Shown here one piece after another: positions 1-8,348 of a stretch of 64,000 nt of DNA. The notes beneath the pieces were generated by a model. It did no database searches. It was given only the letters and a program-made list of their open reading frames with translations, and was not told the DNA's origin. A program made the translations under genes and the position numbers. The DNA comes from Sarcina sp. DSM 11001 (GTDB lineage Bacteria; Bacillota; Clostridia; Lachnospirales; Lachnospiraceae): positions 1 through 64,000 of the forward strand of contig NZ_FNFZ01000005.1 of the NCBI RefSeq assembly GCF_900101015.1, in the 5' to 3' direction. Positions within the stretch are counted from its first letter, which is position 1; every line of letters starts with the position of its first letter.

Positions 1-255
1 GGTCGTTAATGACCTTCTAAATATAAGGAATATATTCAGGGTTGCATTTCTGTCTTGTTCTCATATAAGGTTGGAAATGTGTTCCGGAGCCTGCAGGGCA
101 GGTCCCCGTTTTTGTTTTGCTGCCGCGCTTTTGTCTTGCGCGACAACTTCTATAACTTACCACAGCTTTTCGCTTCTGTCAACAACTTTTTTAAAAATTT
201 TTTAAAAGTTTTTTCAGCGGCATTTCTTGCTGTGATTTGGGGAACAAAAAAATGA

Positions 256-300
256 AACGAACCGTTCGGTTAGCTTGGATGGCTCATTTCATTTCTTTGA
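256..300 (-). terminator. Probable terminator of the tRNA-Ser gene
   Basis: Read on the minus strand just after the tRNA, the sequence pairs AAATGAAA with TTTCATTT and runs into a stretch of T residues. An inner short hairpin (AACCG/CGGTT) lies within the loop. The position and T-run fit a Rho-independent terminator. The stem is AT-rich and not very strong. Confidence 0.45.
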
Positions 301-301
301 G

Positions 302-389
302 CGGAGAAAGCGGGATTTGAACCCGCGCGCCGGTTTCCCGACCTACACCCTTAGCAGGGGCGCCTCTTCAGCCTCTTGAGTATTTCTCC
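302..389 (-). tRNA. tRNA-Ser (anticodon GCT)
   Basis: The minus strand folds as a class II tRNA of 88 nt. The acceptor stem is GGAGAAA/TTTCTCC with discriminator G, the anticodon loop CTGCTAA carries GCT, there is a long variable arm, and the T loop is GGTTCAAATCC. The long variable arm and the GCT anticodon identify a serine tRNA reading AGC/AGU codons. No CCA is encoded. It has its own promoter about 70 bp upstream. Confidence 0.93.
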
Positions 390-457
390 AAGTACGTCTG
401 AACTTCTTGCTTCCGTTTTATTTTTATCAAGCCCCCGTTTTTCAAAGGGCATATACT

Positions 458-486
458 AATATATCAATGGTCATTCTGTTTGTCAA
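458..486 (-). promoter_or_regulatory. Sigma-A type promoter of tRNA-Ser
   Basis: On the minus strand a perfect TTGACA (-35, at 481-486) is separated by 17 bp from TATATT (-10, at 458-463). The predicted start lies about 60 nt upstream of the mature tRNA end. Nothing else downstream could use it. Confidence 0.75.
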
Positions 487-932
487 CAAGTTTTTTCAGG
501 TTTTTTGCCAGGCTTTTTTCAGGCTCCTCGACAGGTTTTTATCCAGAGCTTCATAAACTGTACCCTGTAGAATCACCAGTGTATTTTTCAGTGTTTAGCA
601 GGTCTATTTTTTGTTCTTACGCTTGCATTCTTATTTATAATCAGCTATAAATAATATCAAAAATAGATACATTTTTTCTGTAATGTTTTCTGTAATGATG
701 GTACAATGTATCTGTCGTTCGGAGTTCATGCTCTGCGGTGCGGTCATAATGTTATTTTCAGGCCGCCTTTTATCCCGTTTTATTCCCGCAGATCTCCGGC
801 ATCTCTGCCGCAGGGACCAGGAATAGCAATAATTATTTAAAGTAATTATTAAAATAAGTAACAAGTAGCATTAGGAACACTTGATAGAAACGGGCGCATC
901 AGAGAACATCGGACAGCCTGCGCATTTAACCA
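487..932. other. Intergenic region between divergent tRNA and lipoprotein genes
   Basis: About 450 bp of AT-rich sequence without a credible coding region. The short ORF on the minus strand here has neither a ribosome binding site nor recognisable features. No clear RNA structure was recognised. Confidence 0.5.
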
Positions 933-961
933 TTCACATTACCATTCACAAGTATTACAAT
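933..961 (+). promoter_or_regulatory. Possible promoter of the lipoprotein gene
   Basis: TTCACA at 933-938 and TACAAT at 956-961 are spaced by 17 bp, each one mismatch from consensus. The predicted start would leave a leader of only about 11 nt before the ATG at 979, so this may not be the only or the real promoter. Confidence 0.35.
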
Positions 962-978
962 TCGTTTCGGAGGTTTTT

Positions 979-1569
979 ATGAAGAAGAAATTAGTCACAT
1001 ACCTGTTGATTTCCGCACTCGCTGTAACCGTTTTCGCCGGCTGCGGCAAAAAGGATGACGGCGGTGATGCTGCTGCAGCAGATGCTCCTGATGCAGGCGC
1101 CGTTGAGACTGTTGTTACCGAGGATGCTCCTGAGGAGACCGAGGAAGATATCGTTGAAGCAGTCGAAGAGACTGTCGAGGCCGATGCTGTAGAAGCCACA
1201 ACCGCGATCGACGCTGCCGCTGCTGAGGCTGTTGAAGCTGCTGATACTGCAGTCGCGGCTGTAGCCGAAGAGTACACCGACGAGACCGAGGCAGAGGCTG
1301 CTGAAGCTGCAGATGCTGCTGTTACCGGCGAGGTTGCTGCAGACGAAACCGAGAAGGTCGTTCCCGCAAACGGCTCCCAGTACGAAGTCCGTTTCGGCGG
1401 AAACGTCTATTCCTCTCCTGAAGAGAACGATGCCAATATCCAGTACTTCGCAAATCCCGGCGATATCCTGAATATCGTTGAGCGCGTGGAAAATTCCAGC
1501 TGGTATAAAGTTACTTACTGGCTTGCCGGCGAAGGCATTGAGCATGAGGGCTATATCGAAATCGAGTAA
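979..1569 (+). CDS. Small lipoprotein with acidic Ala/Glu-rich linker and C-terminal SH3-like domain
   Basis: The 196-residue product begins with a type II signal peptide and the lipobox VFAGC, so the mature protein should be lipid-anchored at Cys22 to the outer face of the membrane. Residues of about 25-130 are a low-complexity Ala/Glu/Asp/Val linker typical of a cell-wall-spanning tether. The last 65 residues look like a small beta-barrel of the SH3 kind (SSWYKVTYW near the end), a fold often used for wall binding in Bacillota. This fold assignment is by eye only. The ribosome binding site CGGAGG precedes the ATG, and a strong terminator follows. No enzymatic function is suggested. Confidence 0.75.
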   Translation: MKKKLVTYLLISALAVTVFAGCGKKDDGGDAAAADAPDAGAVETVVTEDAPEETEEDIVEAVEETVEADAVEATTAIDAAAAEAVEAADTAVAAVAEEYTDETEAEAAEAADAAVTGEVAADETEKVVPANGSQYEVRFGGNVYSSPEENDANIQYFANPGDILNIVERVENSSWYKVTYWLAGEGIEHEGYIEIE

Positions 1570-1653
1570 TCCCGCCTTCATTAGCTTCATTAGCAAAGAT
1601 ATTTCCACCATATTTTTGTGATAATTTATTTCGATTTATATCGGACTGAAGCC

Positions 1654-1700
1654 AAACGGCCGATGCAGCTGCCCAGAGCAATTGCATCGGCCGTTTTATT
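1654..1700 (+). terminator. Rho-independent terminator after the lipoprotein gene
   Basis: A 14-bp perfect stem (AAACGGCCGATGCA, 1654-1667, with its complement at 1683-1696) with a 15-nt loop is followed by a T-rich stretch. It lies between convergent genes and may act in both directions. Confidence 0.8.
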
Positions 1701-1775
1701 CTTCATCGCGCAATACCCGTGGCTTCAGACGTGGGATACAAGCGTAAAGAAGTTTTGTGGAACAATCCTGCCGGA

Positions 1776-4241
1776 TCAGCAGCGGGAACTGCTGCAGGTA
1801 AAATAGATGATCTGGTATTTTCCGGCGGCTTCCTGTAAAAGCTGCAGGGCACCGGCAGTTTTTGCGTCGTCGAAGTTGGTAAAGGGATCATCCAGGATAA
1901 GGGGAGGGCATTCTCTCTGCCAGCCCTGATACATAGCGTCGGCCAGGGCAAAGCGAAGGCACAGGCCTGCGAGATCTCTGTATCCGGCGCTGAGAAGGGC
2001 TGTGTCGCGCTGTCTGCCCATTTCTTCCACGGTGACAGCTGCATTGGCATCTACCCGGATGCCTTCTGAAGATAATCCGGTGATCATCTCCCAGTATCCG
2101 GAAAAGCTCTCGCGGATCGGGTCTGCATAGCGCGCGGTCATTGCTTCTCTGGCCTTTTGCAGAAGGACAGCTGCTCTGGTGACCCGGCTGTATTTTGCGC
2201 GGTCTTCTTCCTGCTTTTTCTTCAGGGCGGACAGTCTCTGCAGGGCTGTCTCCTGCTCCTCCTGCTCTGTCCTCAGTTCTTCCAGTACATGGCTGTATTC
2301 CGCTGCCGCTTCTCTGCTTTTCAAAAGCTTTGCGTGGATTCTGTCAGCCCTGGCGCGCATCTCCGCAGAATCTCCCGGGAGCACATAATTTCCCGGCCGA
2401 TCCTGCTCTCTTGGCCAATCCTGTTCTCCTGACCAATCTTGCTCTCTTGGCCAATTCGGTTCTCCTGGCCAATCCTGTTCTTCTGGTTGTTCCTGATCCT
2501 GGTTCTGCCGACATGTCTTTGCCGCCAGTTCCTCCTCAAATCCGCGCAGGTCCTCCTCTGCCTCCCTGACAAGGGAACAGGCATCCTCATAATCATCCGC
2601 GGCTTCGCGCAGGAATTCCAGCTGTGTTCTCAAATCCTCTTCCGGGGAAATTTCTTTTTGGGGAACTCCTGCTTCAAGCAGGAAAGCAGCGACAGGTCTG
2701 CGGGCTTCCGCCCACTTCGCATGGAGCTCTTCCAGCTTTCTTTCTTTTTCAAGCAGAATTCTGTACTCCCGCTCAATATTATCCCCGGAAGATAAAGCTT
2801 CAGTCCGGCAGCCGGCCGGATTCCGGCCGGGTTCTGAAGCACAATCTGAAAAAAGCCTTGAAACGTGTTTTGAACTATGCCTTGAAAAAGATTTTCTGTA
2901 AAACAGGTCAGCCGCCCCGGCTGCCGACAGGAGGCCTGCGGCTGCAATGAGTGCTCCGGCAAGCCTGAACGCAGGGAATTCCCCGGGAGAATGTGGAGCA
3001 AAGACCAGAACCGCGATTCCCGAAAGCAAAAGCACTGCTCCCACTGCTGCAAAGACAACAGCGGCCATTGTTCCGCGAAGTTCCTTTTCAGGTCCTTCCG
3101 CGAAGCTGTCCGCTCTGTCCGGTCCCTCCGCAAAGCCGTCCCGTCTGTCAGGTCCTTCCGCGAAGCTGTCCGATCTGTCCAGTCCTTCCGCGAAGCCGTC
3201 CGGTCTGTCCGGTCCTCCGCTGTTCTCGCAGATCTCCTCGAGCTCAGTCAGCCTGTTCTGTTCCTCCTCGCTGAGCATCATGTCCTCCATGCGGTCCTCG
3301 AGGCGCTCCATCTGCCTGCATTTTTTCAGGCATTCCTCCACTTCTTCCCGGGAGAGGATCCGGCCCGGAAAGAGGGATGCCGCCCGGGCGGCCTTCTCTC
3401 TGCGCTGTTCCAGCGTCCTGAGGAGCCGGTCTCTGATCTGACGCTCTCCCGCTGCGGCAGATTCTTTCTCCGCTTTCAGACGGGCATTTTCTTCCTTCTG
3501 CCGGATCCTTTCCATTTGAGCCTCGAGGTCCCGGAGCTCCGCTTCCAAAGACGCTGCCTCCCGGAGAGCGCCCTGGTGCCGTTCTGAGAATTTTCTGGTC
3601 TGTTCCCGTATTTCCTCACTGGCGGAAGCCTCTCTCTCGAGCCTTTTGATCTCTTCCTCTCTTCTGCGAATGCTCCCGGTCTGCCGCTTCGGGGAAAGTC
3701 TGTTTGCAGCTTCATGCAGGCGCTTCATGGCATCCTCATAACAGCCCATATCCCCTGCTGTATCTGTCAGATTCCCGATCAGGGCATTGATGTCATCGGT
3801 TGCTGCAGTGACACAGTCCTGCTGGCGTGTGTAGACAGTTCTGACAAAGGAGTCTCTGTCCATGCAGAAAAGCTCCTCCCCGATTCCTGTCGAATAATCA
3901 AAGCATGGGATGTTGGTATCCAGATCCCGCAGCTCAAATTCGTCCTCCGATTCGCGGCTGCCGAACATCCTGGTGATCTCATATCTCTTTCCATAGGCCT
4001 CGAAAGTGAGGCGGCCGCCGTACGCCCCGCCCTGCCAGGGTCTGTACCTGTGCCGCTCATTATCCTCCGGGCTTTTTTTCCTGGCTGCAGGAAGTCCGTA
4101 GAGCATTGCGCACAAAAAGGCGGCGAAAGTACTCTTTCCCCACCCGTTCTCCCGGCAGATCATATTCAGACCATCGGAAAAGCTGCAGTCAAGTCGGTGC
4201 AGTCGTCCGAAATTTTCTATATGGCACGAGATCAGTTTCAT
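1776..4241 (-). CDS. SbcC/YhaN-like AAA ATPase with coiled coils and membrane hairpin
   Basis: The 821-residue protein has an N-terminal half-ATPase typical of SMC/Rad50-like proteins, with the P-loop ENGWGKST at residues 31-38. The usual first Gly of the loop is Arg30. Heptad-rich coiled coils follow (about 180-330 and 470-690), two hydrophobic segments sit near residues 390-450 as in YhaN proteins, and the C-terminal Walker B region LILDDPFTNFDD ends the fold. With the phosphoesterase encoded upstream it probably forms a nuclease complex acting on DNA ends, possibly at the membrane. Two tandem repeats interrupt the coiled coils: four 10-residue GPDRxDxFAE-like units and five 6-residue EQDWPG-like units. 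Both are unusual for this family. Function is inferred from family and neighbour. Confidence 0.8.
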   Translation of the reverse strand: MKLISCHIENFGRLHRLDCSFSDGLNMICRENGWGKSTFAAFLCAMLYGLPAARKKSPEDNERHRYRPWQGGAYGGRLTFEAYGKRYEITRMFGSRESEDEFELRDLDTNIPCFDYSTGIGEELFCMDRDSFVRTVYTRQQDCVTAATDDINALIGNLTDTAGDMGCYEDAMKRLHEAANRLSPKRQTGSIRRREEEIKRLEREASASEEIREQTRKFSERHQGALREAASLEAELRDLEAQMERIRQKEENARLKAEKESAAAGERQIRDRLLRTLEQRREKAARAASLFPGRILSREEVEECLKKCRQMERLEDRMEDMMLSEEEQNRLTELEEICENSGGPDRPDGFAEGLDRSDSFAEGPDRRDGFAEGPDRADSFAEGPEKELRGTMAAVVFAAVGAVLLLSGIAVLVFAPHSPGEFPAFRLAGALIAAAGLLSAAGAADLFYRKSFSRHSSKHVSRLFSDCASEPGRNPAGCRTEALSSGDNIEREYRILLEKERKLEELHAKWAEARRPVAAFLLEAGVPQKEISPEEDLRTQLEFLREAADDYEDACSLVREAEEDLRGFEEELAAKTCRQNQDQEQPEEQDWPGEPNWPREQDWSGEQDWPREQDRPGNYVLPGDSAEMRARADRIHAKLLKSREAAAEYSHVLEELRTEQEEQETALQRLSALKKKQEEDRAKYSRVTRAAVLLQKAREAMTARYADPIRESFSGYWEMITGLSSEGIRVDANAAVTVEEMGRQRDTALLSAGYRDLAGLCLRFALADAMYQGWQRECPPLILDDPFTNFDDAKTAGALQLLQEAAGKYQIIYFTCSSSRC
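2395..2484 (-). repeat. 18-bp in-frame tandem repeat (5 copies) in the yhaN-like gene
   Basis: The core GGCCAATC recurs at 2395, 2413, 2431, 2449 and 2467, exactly 18 bp apart. It encodes about five hexapeptides of the type EQDWPG/EQDWPR in the second coiled-coil half. The copies differ mainly at single bases. Confidence 0.85.
3091..3210 (-). repeat. 30-bp in-frame tandem repeat (4 copies) in the yhaN-like gene
   Basis: Units starting at 3091, 3121, 3151 and 3181 share GGTCCTTCCGCGAAG-like sequence and encode four decapeptides of the type GPDRxDxFAE just before the membrane segments. The period is exact and in frame. Confidence 0.88.
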
Positions 4242-4431
4242 TGTTTTTCTATGTTTTCCTGGGTTGTCTCTGGGGTTCTCTGGGATTTTCTGGGGTTTTC
4301 TGGGGTTTTTCCGGGGTTTCTCTGGGGTTCTCTATGTTTTTCCGGGTCTCTCTGTGTTTTCCGGGTTTCTCTGCGTTTTCGGGTCTCTCTGTGTTTTCCG
4401 GGTTTCTCTGCGTTTCTCTAAAAGCCTGTCC
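4242..4431. repeat. Degenerate repeats in the spacer between the yhaO-like and yhaN-like genes
   Basis: The plus strand is a run of near-identical blocks such as TCTGGGGTTT and TTTTCCGGGTCTCTCTG, repeated about ten times with drift. On the transcribed (minus) strand it is purine-rich and contains many AGAGAAACCC-type words. It separates two genes that in other genomes are usually adjacent or overlapping. Confidence 0.7.
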
Positions 4432-5544
4432 TCAAAGTTTTTCTCCGTCCATTGCCTGGAATCCGCAGCGGATGACTTCTGTTTTTTCCTCCTCAGGAAT
4501 GGAATCGTCTGCCATGACCAGGCGGACGAACTCCCCGCGCAGGGATTCGTCGTGGAGATAGTCTTCCGCGTCGATCCTGAAAGTCGTCTCATCGTGGAGT
4601 CTGGCAAAAAAGCAGCGCGCCTCCAGGTCTGTTCGAAGGTAGTCCGGATCCACCTCGCAGTCGACGTCCAGTTCTCCCCGGATCGTTATGTCCACCATGT
4701 CCTTTTCTGTACATGCCTTCGACTGGAGCGCGTCTCTGATCAGGTCATTGATCTGGGCTGTCGAGCGGCATCCTGTCACATCAACATCGACTGCATACAG
4801 GGTCCTCCGGGCAAAAGGGACAAAGCGGGCACTGAACCGGAGTTTCTTTTCATCGATGTCCAAAAGCACGAAGCCATGTGGTCCGCTTTCGTCAAACCCC
4901 CGTCCCTCCAGACAGCCTGGATAGCAATATACGCCGCGGCTGTCCAGTTTCGCGTATTTATAGGAATGAACATGGCCCAAAGCGAGATAATCTATCCCTT
5001 TTCCCTGCAGAGCACGGATGCTGATGGGGACTGCGTACGCGGAATGGCCGGAAGCCGCGGCTACGGTTCCTCCCGTCTCCTGCCCATGCAGCATTACGAT
5101 ATTGAACAGGCCGGGTTCCAAGCGAAGGGCGGACAGAGCATGGGAAAGGTTTTCCCGGGTCAGTTCTATACCGGTGATCATGATCCGTCCATTTGCCCCC
5201 TCCTGCCAGGATTTCCAGCGGTTCCCGAACAGAAACAGGTTACGGGGTCTGCTGCTGTCTGTATAATCTCCCTTGTCGTGATTTCCCCGCAGATAATAAA
5301 ACCGGATCTGCGGATGGGCGGCGATCACGGACAAAACCGTGCTTCTCGCAAGAGCGGAAACCATATCCCTGTCGAAAAGATCTCCGGCGATGAGGACGGC
5401 TTCCACCCCGTTTTCCTCCGCATACCCGGCGAGGCGCTCAAAATTGCGCAGCAGCTCATCGCGGCGGCGCTTGGCCTGTTCCCGGCCCAAGTGTGTGTTC
5501 AACCTGGAATCCAGATGCAGGTCTGCACAGTGGATCAGTTTCAT
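4432..5544 (-). CDS. SbcD/YhaO-like DNA repair metallophosphoesterase
   Basis: The 370-residue protein shows all the calcineurin-like phosphoesterase motifs in order: DLHLDS near the N-terminus, GDLFDR, LRGNHD, MLHGQE and GHVHS. These residues bind two metal ions in Mre11/SbcD-type nucleases. It therefore probably cleaves DNA ends or hairpins together with the ATPase encoded downstream (the YhaO/YhaN pair of Bacillota). The C-terminal third is a capping or partner-binding region. A ribosome binding site AGGAGG lies a little further than usual (about 12 nt) from the ATG. The gene pair is separated by a 190-bp repeat-filled spacer. Confidence 0.88.
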   Translation of the reverse strand: MKLIHCADLHLDSRLNTHLGREQAKRRRDELLRNFERLAGYAEENGVEAVLIAGDLFDRDMVSALARSTVLSVIAAHPQIRFYYLRGNHDKGDYTDSSRPRNLFLFGNRWKSWQEGANGRIMITGIELTRENLSHALSALRLEPGLFNIVMLHGQETGGTVAAASGHSAYAVPISIRALQGKGIDYLALGHVHSYKYAKLDSRGVYCYPGCLEGRGFDESGPHGFVLLDIDEKKLRFSARFVPFARRTLYAVDVDVTGCRSTAQINDLIRDALQSKACTEKDMVDITIRGELDVDCEVDPDYLRTDLEARCFFARLHDETTFRIDAEDYLHDESLRGEFVRLVMADDSIPEEEKTEVIRCGFQAMDGEKL

Positions 5545-5802
5545 GGATCAGCAGCTCCTCCTGAACCTGCGGCGAAATTTGGACGCAGGTATGGTTTTCT
5601 TCTTTTTCTTCTTTTTCTTCTCTAAAACAGCGGACAGTATATTGAAAATAGCGGACAGTATATTGCGGGCAGTCTTATTGAACTTTTATACCGGCCGGAC
5701 TGCGTCTGCAGAGGCCGTTTTTCAGACTGTTTTTCAAGCTGTTTTTCACTATGTTTTTCACTATGTTTTTTCAGTCTGATTTCAATCTGTTTTTTCAGTC
5801 TC

Positions 5803-7206
5803 TTATAGTTCCCGGCCGCGCTGTGACTGCTGGTACCTTCTGTCCAGCCCGGTCTCCTGGTCTTCTCCGGGAAGTTCTCTGAAAAACTTTATGACAAGGG
5901 GCGCACAGAGAAGGCAGGTCAGCATGTCGGACCACATCTGGGCACTCTGTATTCCGAGCAGGCCGATGAAGCGCGGCAGGATGATCAGAAGGGGGATGTA
6001 GCACAGGCCGCTCCTGAGGGTTGCCATAAAGGAGGCCTCCCGGCTTTTTCCGACACTCTGGAACATCATGCTGGCACACACGCTGAAGGGCAGAAAGAAG
6101 ACCGCCGCGCACTGAAAGCGCAGAGCCAGGGCTCCGATCTCCACGACACGGGGATCGTCGCGGAAAATATGGACGACAGGCCCCGGTGAGATCGCTCCCA
6201 GCACACTCAGGGTCCCCAGGATCATAAGGCCCAGGCGCAGGGTGAAAAAGAAGGCTTTGCGTACCCGGGCATATTTTTTCGCGCCGTAATTATAGGCTGA
6301 CACAGGCTGAAGTCCCTGGCCGATCCCGATCATGGCAGAGCCGATGAACATGGTGATGCGGCCCACAATGGCCATCGCAGCGATCGCCGCGTCTCCGTAG
6401 GGCATGGCACAGTTGTTGAGGGTCATGGTGGAAATACTGCTCAGCATCTGGCGGATCAGGCTGGGGAAGCCCACTCTGAGGATTTCCGCCAGCTCCCCGG
6501 GGTCTTTTGTGACCTTCCACAGGGAAATGCAGGTGATCGTTTTGTTGCTCATAAATATGAACAGGAGGATCCCGAAGCTGATATACTGGGAGATCGCTGT
6601 AGACAGACCGGCTCCATCGATCCCCAGCCCCAGGCCGAACATAAGGATGGGGTCGCCGATCATGTTCAGGACGCCGCCAGACACCAGGCCGATCATGGCC
6701 AGGGCAGCCTTTCCCTCATAGCGCATGACATTATTGAGGACACAGCTGCACATCAGGGCCGGGCCGGAAACGAGGATATAGGCGGCGTAATTTTTTGAGA
6801 AAGGAAGGATCGTATCCGTGCTGCCCATCAGGCGCATCAGCGGAGTCAAAGAGAGGAAGCAGACCGCACTCAGGACAAGGCTGAAAACCAGGGCTGTAAA
6901 AAAGGCAGTGGACAGCAGTCTGTCCGCCGTCTCCTTCTCCCCCTTTCCGAGATGAATACTGATCAGACTTCCGGAGCCGTGGCCGAGCATGAAGCCGAAG
7001 GCCTGGATGATGGACTGGACGCCGAGCACGATGCCGATGGCGGCGCTCGCACTGGTTCCCAGTTTTCCCACAAAAAAAGCATCCACCAGGTTGTAGATCA
7101 TCGTGACCATCATACTGATGACGGTAGGCACTGCCAGAGACGGAATCAGCCGCTCCACTGGTGTCAGAACCAGCTTTTCATACTGTTTTAGCTCCTTCTG
7201 ATTCAT
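5803..7206 (-). CDS. MATE family multidrug/cation efflux transporter
   Basis: The 467-residue protein has about twelve membrane segments in two homologous halves, as expected for MATE exporters, and starts with a cytosolic stretch followed by IPSLAVPTVISMMV. The N-terminal half includes GHGSGSLISIHLGKG, a conserved MATE loop. It would export drugs or metabolites by proton or sodium antiport. The substrate cannot be told from sequence. Length matches the family. It is followed by a repeat-rich spacer (5590-5800) and preceded by the nitrilase-family gene on the same strand. A second MATE gene lies at 42951-44372. Confidence 0.9.
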   Translation of the reverse strand: MNQKELKQYEKLVLTPVERLIPSLAVPTVISMMVTMIYNLVDAFFVGKLGTSASAAIGIVLGVQSIIQAFGFMLGHGSGSLISIHLGKGEKETADRLLSTAFFTALVFSLVLSAVCFLSLTPLMRLMGSTDTILPFSKNYAAYILVSGPALMCSCVLNNVMRYEGKAALAMIGLVSGGVLNMIGDPILMFGLGLGIDGAGLSTAISQYISFGILLFIFMSNKTITCISLWKVTKDPGELAEILRVGFPSLIRQMLSSISTMTLNNCAMPYGDAAIAAMAIVGRITMFIGSAMIGIGQGLQPVSAYNYGAKKYARVRKAFFFTLRLGLMILGTLSVLGAISPGPVVHIFRDDPRVVEIGALALRFQCAAVFFLPFSVCASMMFQSVGKSREASFMATLRSGLCYIPLLIILPRFIGLLGIQSAQMWSDMLTCLLCAPLVIKFFRELPGEDQETGLDRRYQQSQRGREL

Positions 7207-7337
7207 TTTCCATTCCTCTTGGGGTCCTTATTCATCGGGCATGCCGGGGGAGCCCGGCTCCGCCAGACGAGTAAAAGTCAAAGGTGATCTCCGTTTCTTT
7301 TCGTTTGCCTTTAGTCTGCCTTTGTTTATCATCCGGT

Positions 7338-8261
7338 TTACAGCCTCCGCAGTTCATAGAGGTCTGTCCTGCGGTGGGCGAGGAGGGGAAGCTCTCTGCG
7401 CACTTTCTCAAGATAGTCCAGATCAATTTCCACGATGCGGACATCTTCTTTCTCCTCCATCTGCATCATGACAGTTCCCCAGGGATCGACCACGATGGAG
7501 TGTCCCCAGGAAATATAAGAACTCCCGGGATCGCGGGCGGGCGCGGTGCCGATGACATAGCACTGGCTCTCGACTGCCCGCTGGCGGAACATGAGCTCCC
7601 AGTGGGCGGGTCCGGTCGTCATATTAAAAGCCGCAGGGACAAGGATCACTTTTGCCCCGTCCTGGGCCATGAGCCTGGCTGTCTCGGGAAAACGGAAATC
7701 ATAGCACACGCACAGGCCGACGCGGCAGAATTCAGTGTCAAAACAACCGATCTGGTTCCCGGGCGTCAGGGTATCAGACTCTCTGAAGCACTGACCACCC
7801 GAGACCTGGATATCAAACATATGGGCCTTGCGGTGTTTGCCGATCTGCCTGCCGTCCCGGCCGAATACATAAGCGGTGTTGTAGACGAGGTCTGCCTTTC
7901 CCGCCGGCTCAGCCGGTTTCACCTGTTTCGCCGGTTCTGAAGACTCCGGGATGTTCTCTCCTCTTTCCGCAGACTCAGAACCGCCGGCTTCCCGTTTTAC
8001 TGATTCCGGTATGCTCCCCGCGCTCAGATAGATCCCGTATTCTGCCGCCAGCGCGGAGAGTGCCTGCCAGGTGGGACCGCCCTCCGGTTCCGCATAGAGC
8101 GGGAAGTTTTTTGTCTCATAGGGACAGGCAAACATCTCCGGAAGCGTCACAAGATCCGCTCCTTCCGTGCGGCCGGAAGAAAGAATGTCCTCCAGCTGGC
8201 GGATATTTTTTTCCTTGTCCGCAAAAACCTTTGTCTGCAGAATGGCTGCTTTGATCTTCAT
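7338..8261 (-). CDS. Carbon-nitrogen hydrolase (nitrilase superfamily, omega-amidase-like)
   Basis: The 307-residue enzyme carries the catalytic triad of the superfamily: Glu42 in LPEMF, Lys in KHRKAHMFD and Cys in LCVCYDFRFPE. These motifs resemble Nit2/YafV-type omega-amidases, which hydrolyse the amides of 2-oxoglutaramate or 2-oxosuccinamate in methionine salvage. That substrate is an inference. A Glu/Pro/Ala/Lys-rich insert at about residues 105-130 is absent from typical homologues and looks like another low-complexity expansion. The gene has a good ribosome binding site (AGGAGG) and lies about 90 bp downstream of the YybS-like gene. Confidence 0.87.
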   Translation of the reverse strand: MKIKAAILQTKVFADKEKNIRQLEDILSSGRTEGADLVTLPEMFACPYETKNFPLYAEPEGGPTWQALSALAAEYGIYLSAGSIPESVKREAGGSESAERGENIPESSEPAKQVKPAEPAGKADLVYNTAYVFGRDGRQIGKHRKAHMFDIQVSGGQCFRESDTLTPGNQIGCFDTEFCRVGLCVCYDFRFPETARLMAQDGAKVILVPAAFNMTTGPAHWELMFRQRAVESQCYVIGTAPARDPGSSYISWGHSIVVDPWGTVMMQMEEKEDVRIVEIDLDYLEKVRRELPLLAHRRTDLYELRRL

Positions 8262-8348
8262 AGGGTTTCCTCCTGCGGAAAATCATTTCTCTCCGGGGAA
8301 CAATTCCGGACATTTTCAGGAAAAGGCTTAGGAAAAGGCTTACAGCCA

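Noticed and set aside
55-255. Short plus-strand frame at the window start
   Set aside because: No ribosome binding site; the translation is a hydrophobic mix from a T-rich region; it is probably not a gene.
939-1611. Minus-strand frames opposite the lipoprotein gene
   Set aside because: They are Ala/Ser-rich shadows of the repetitive plus-strand gene, without ribosome binding site or family resemblance.
4264-5625. 453-codon plus-strand frame across the SbcD-like gene
   Set aside because: The opposite strand carries an intact phosphoesterase with all motifs; this frame has no signal or domain.
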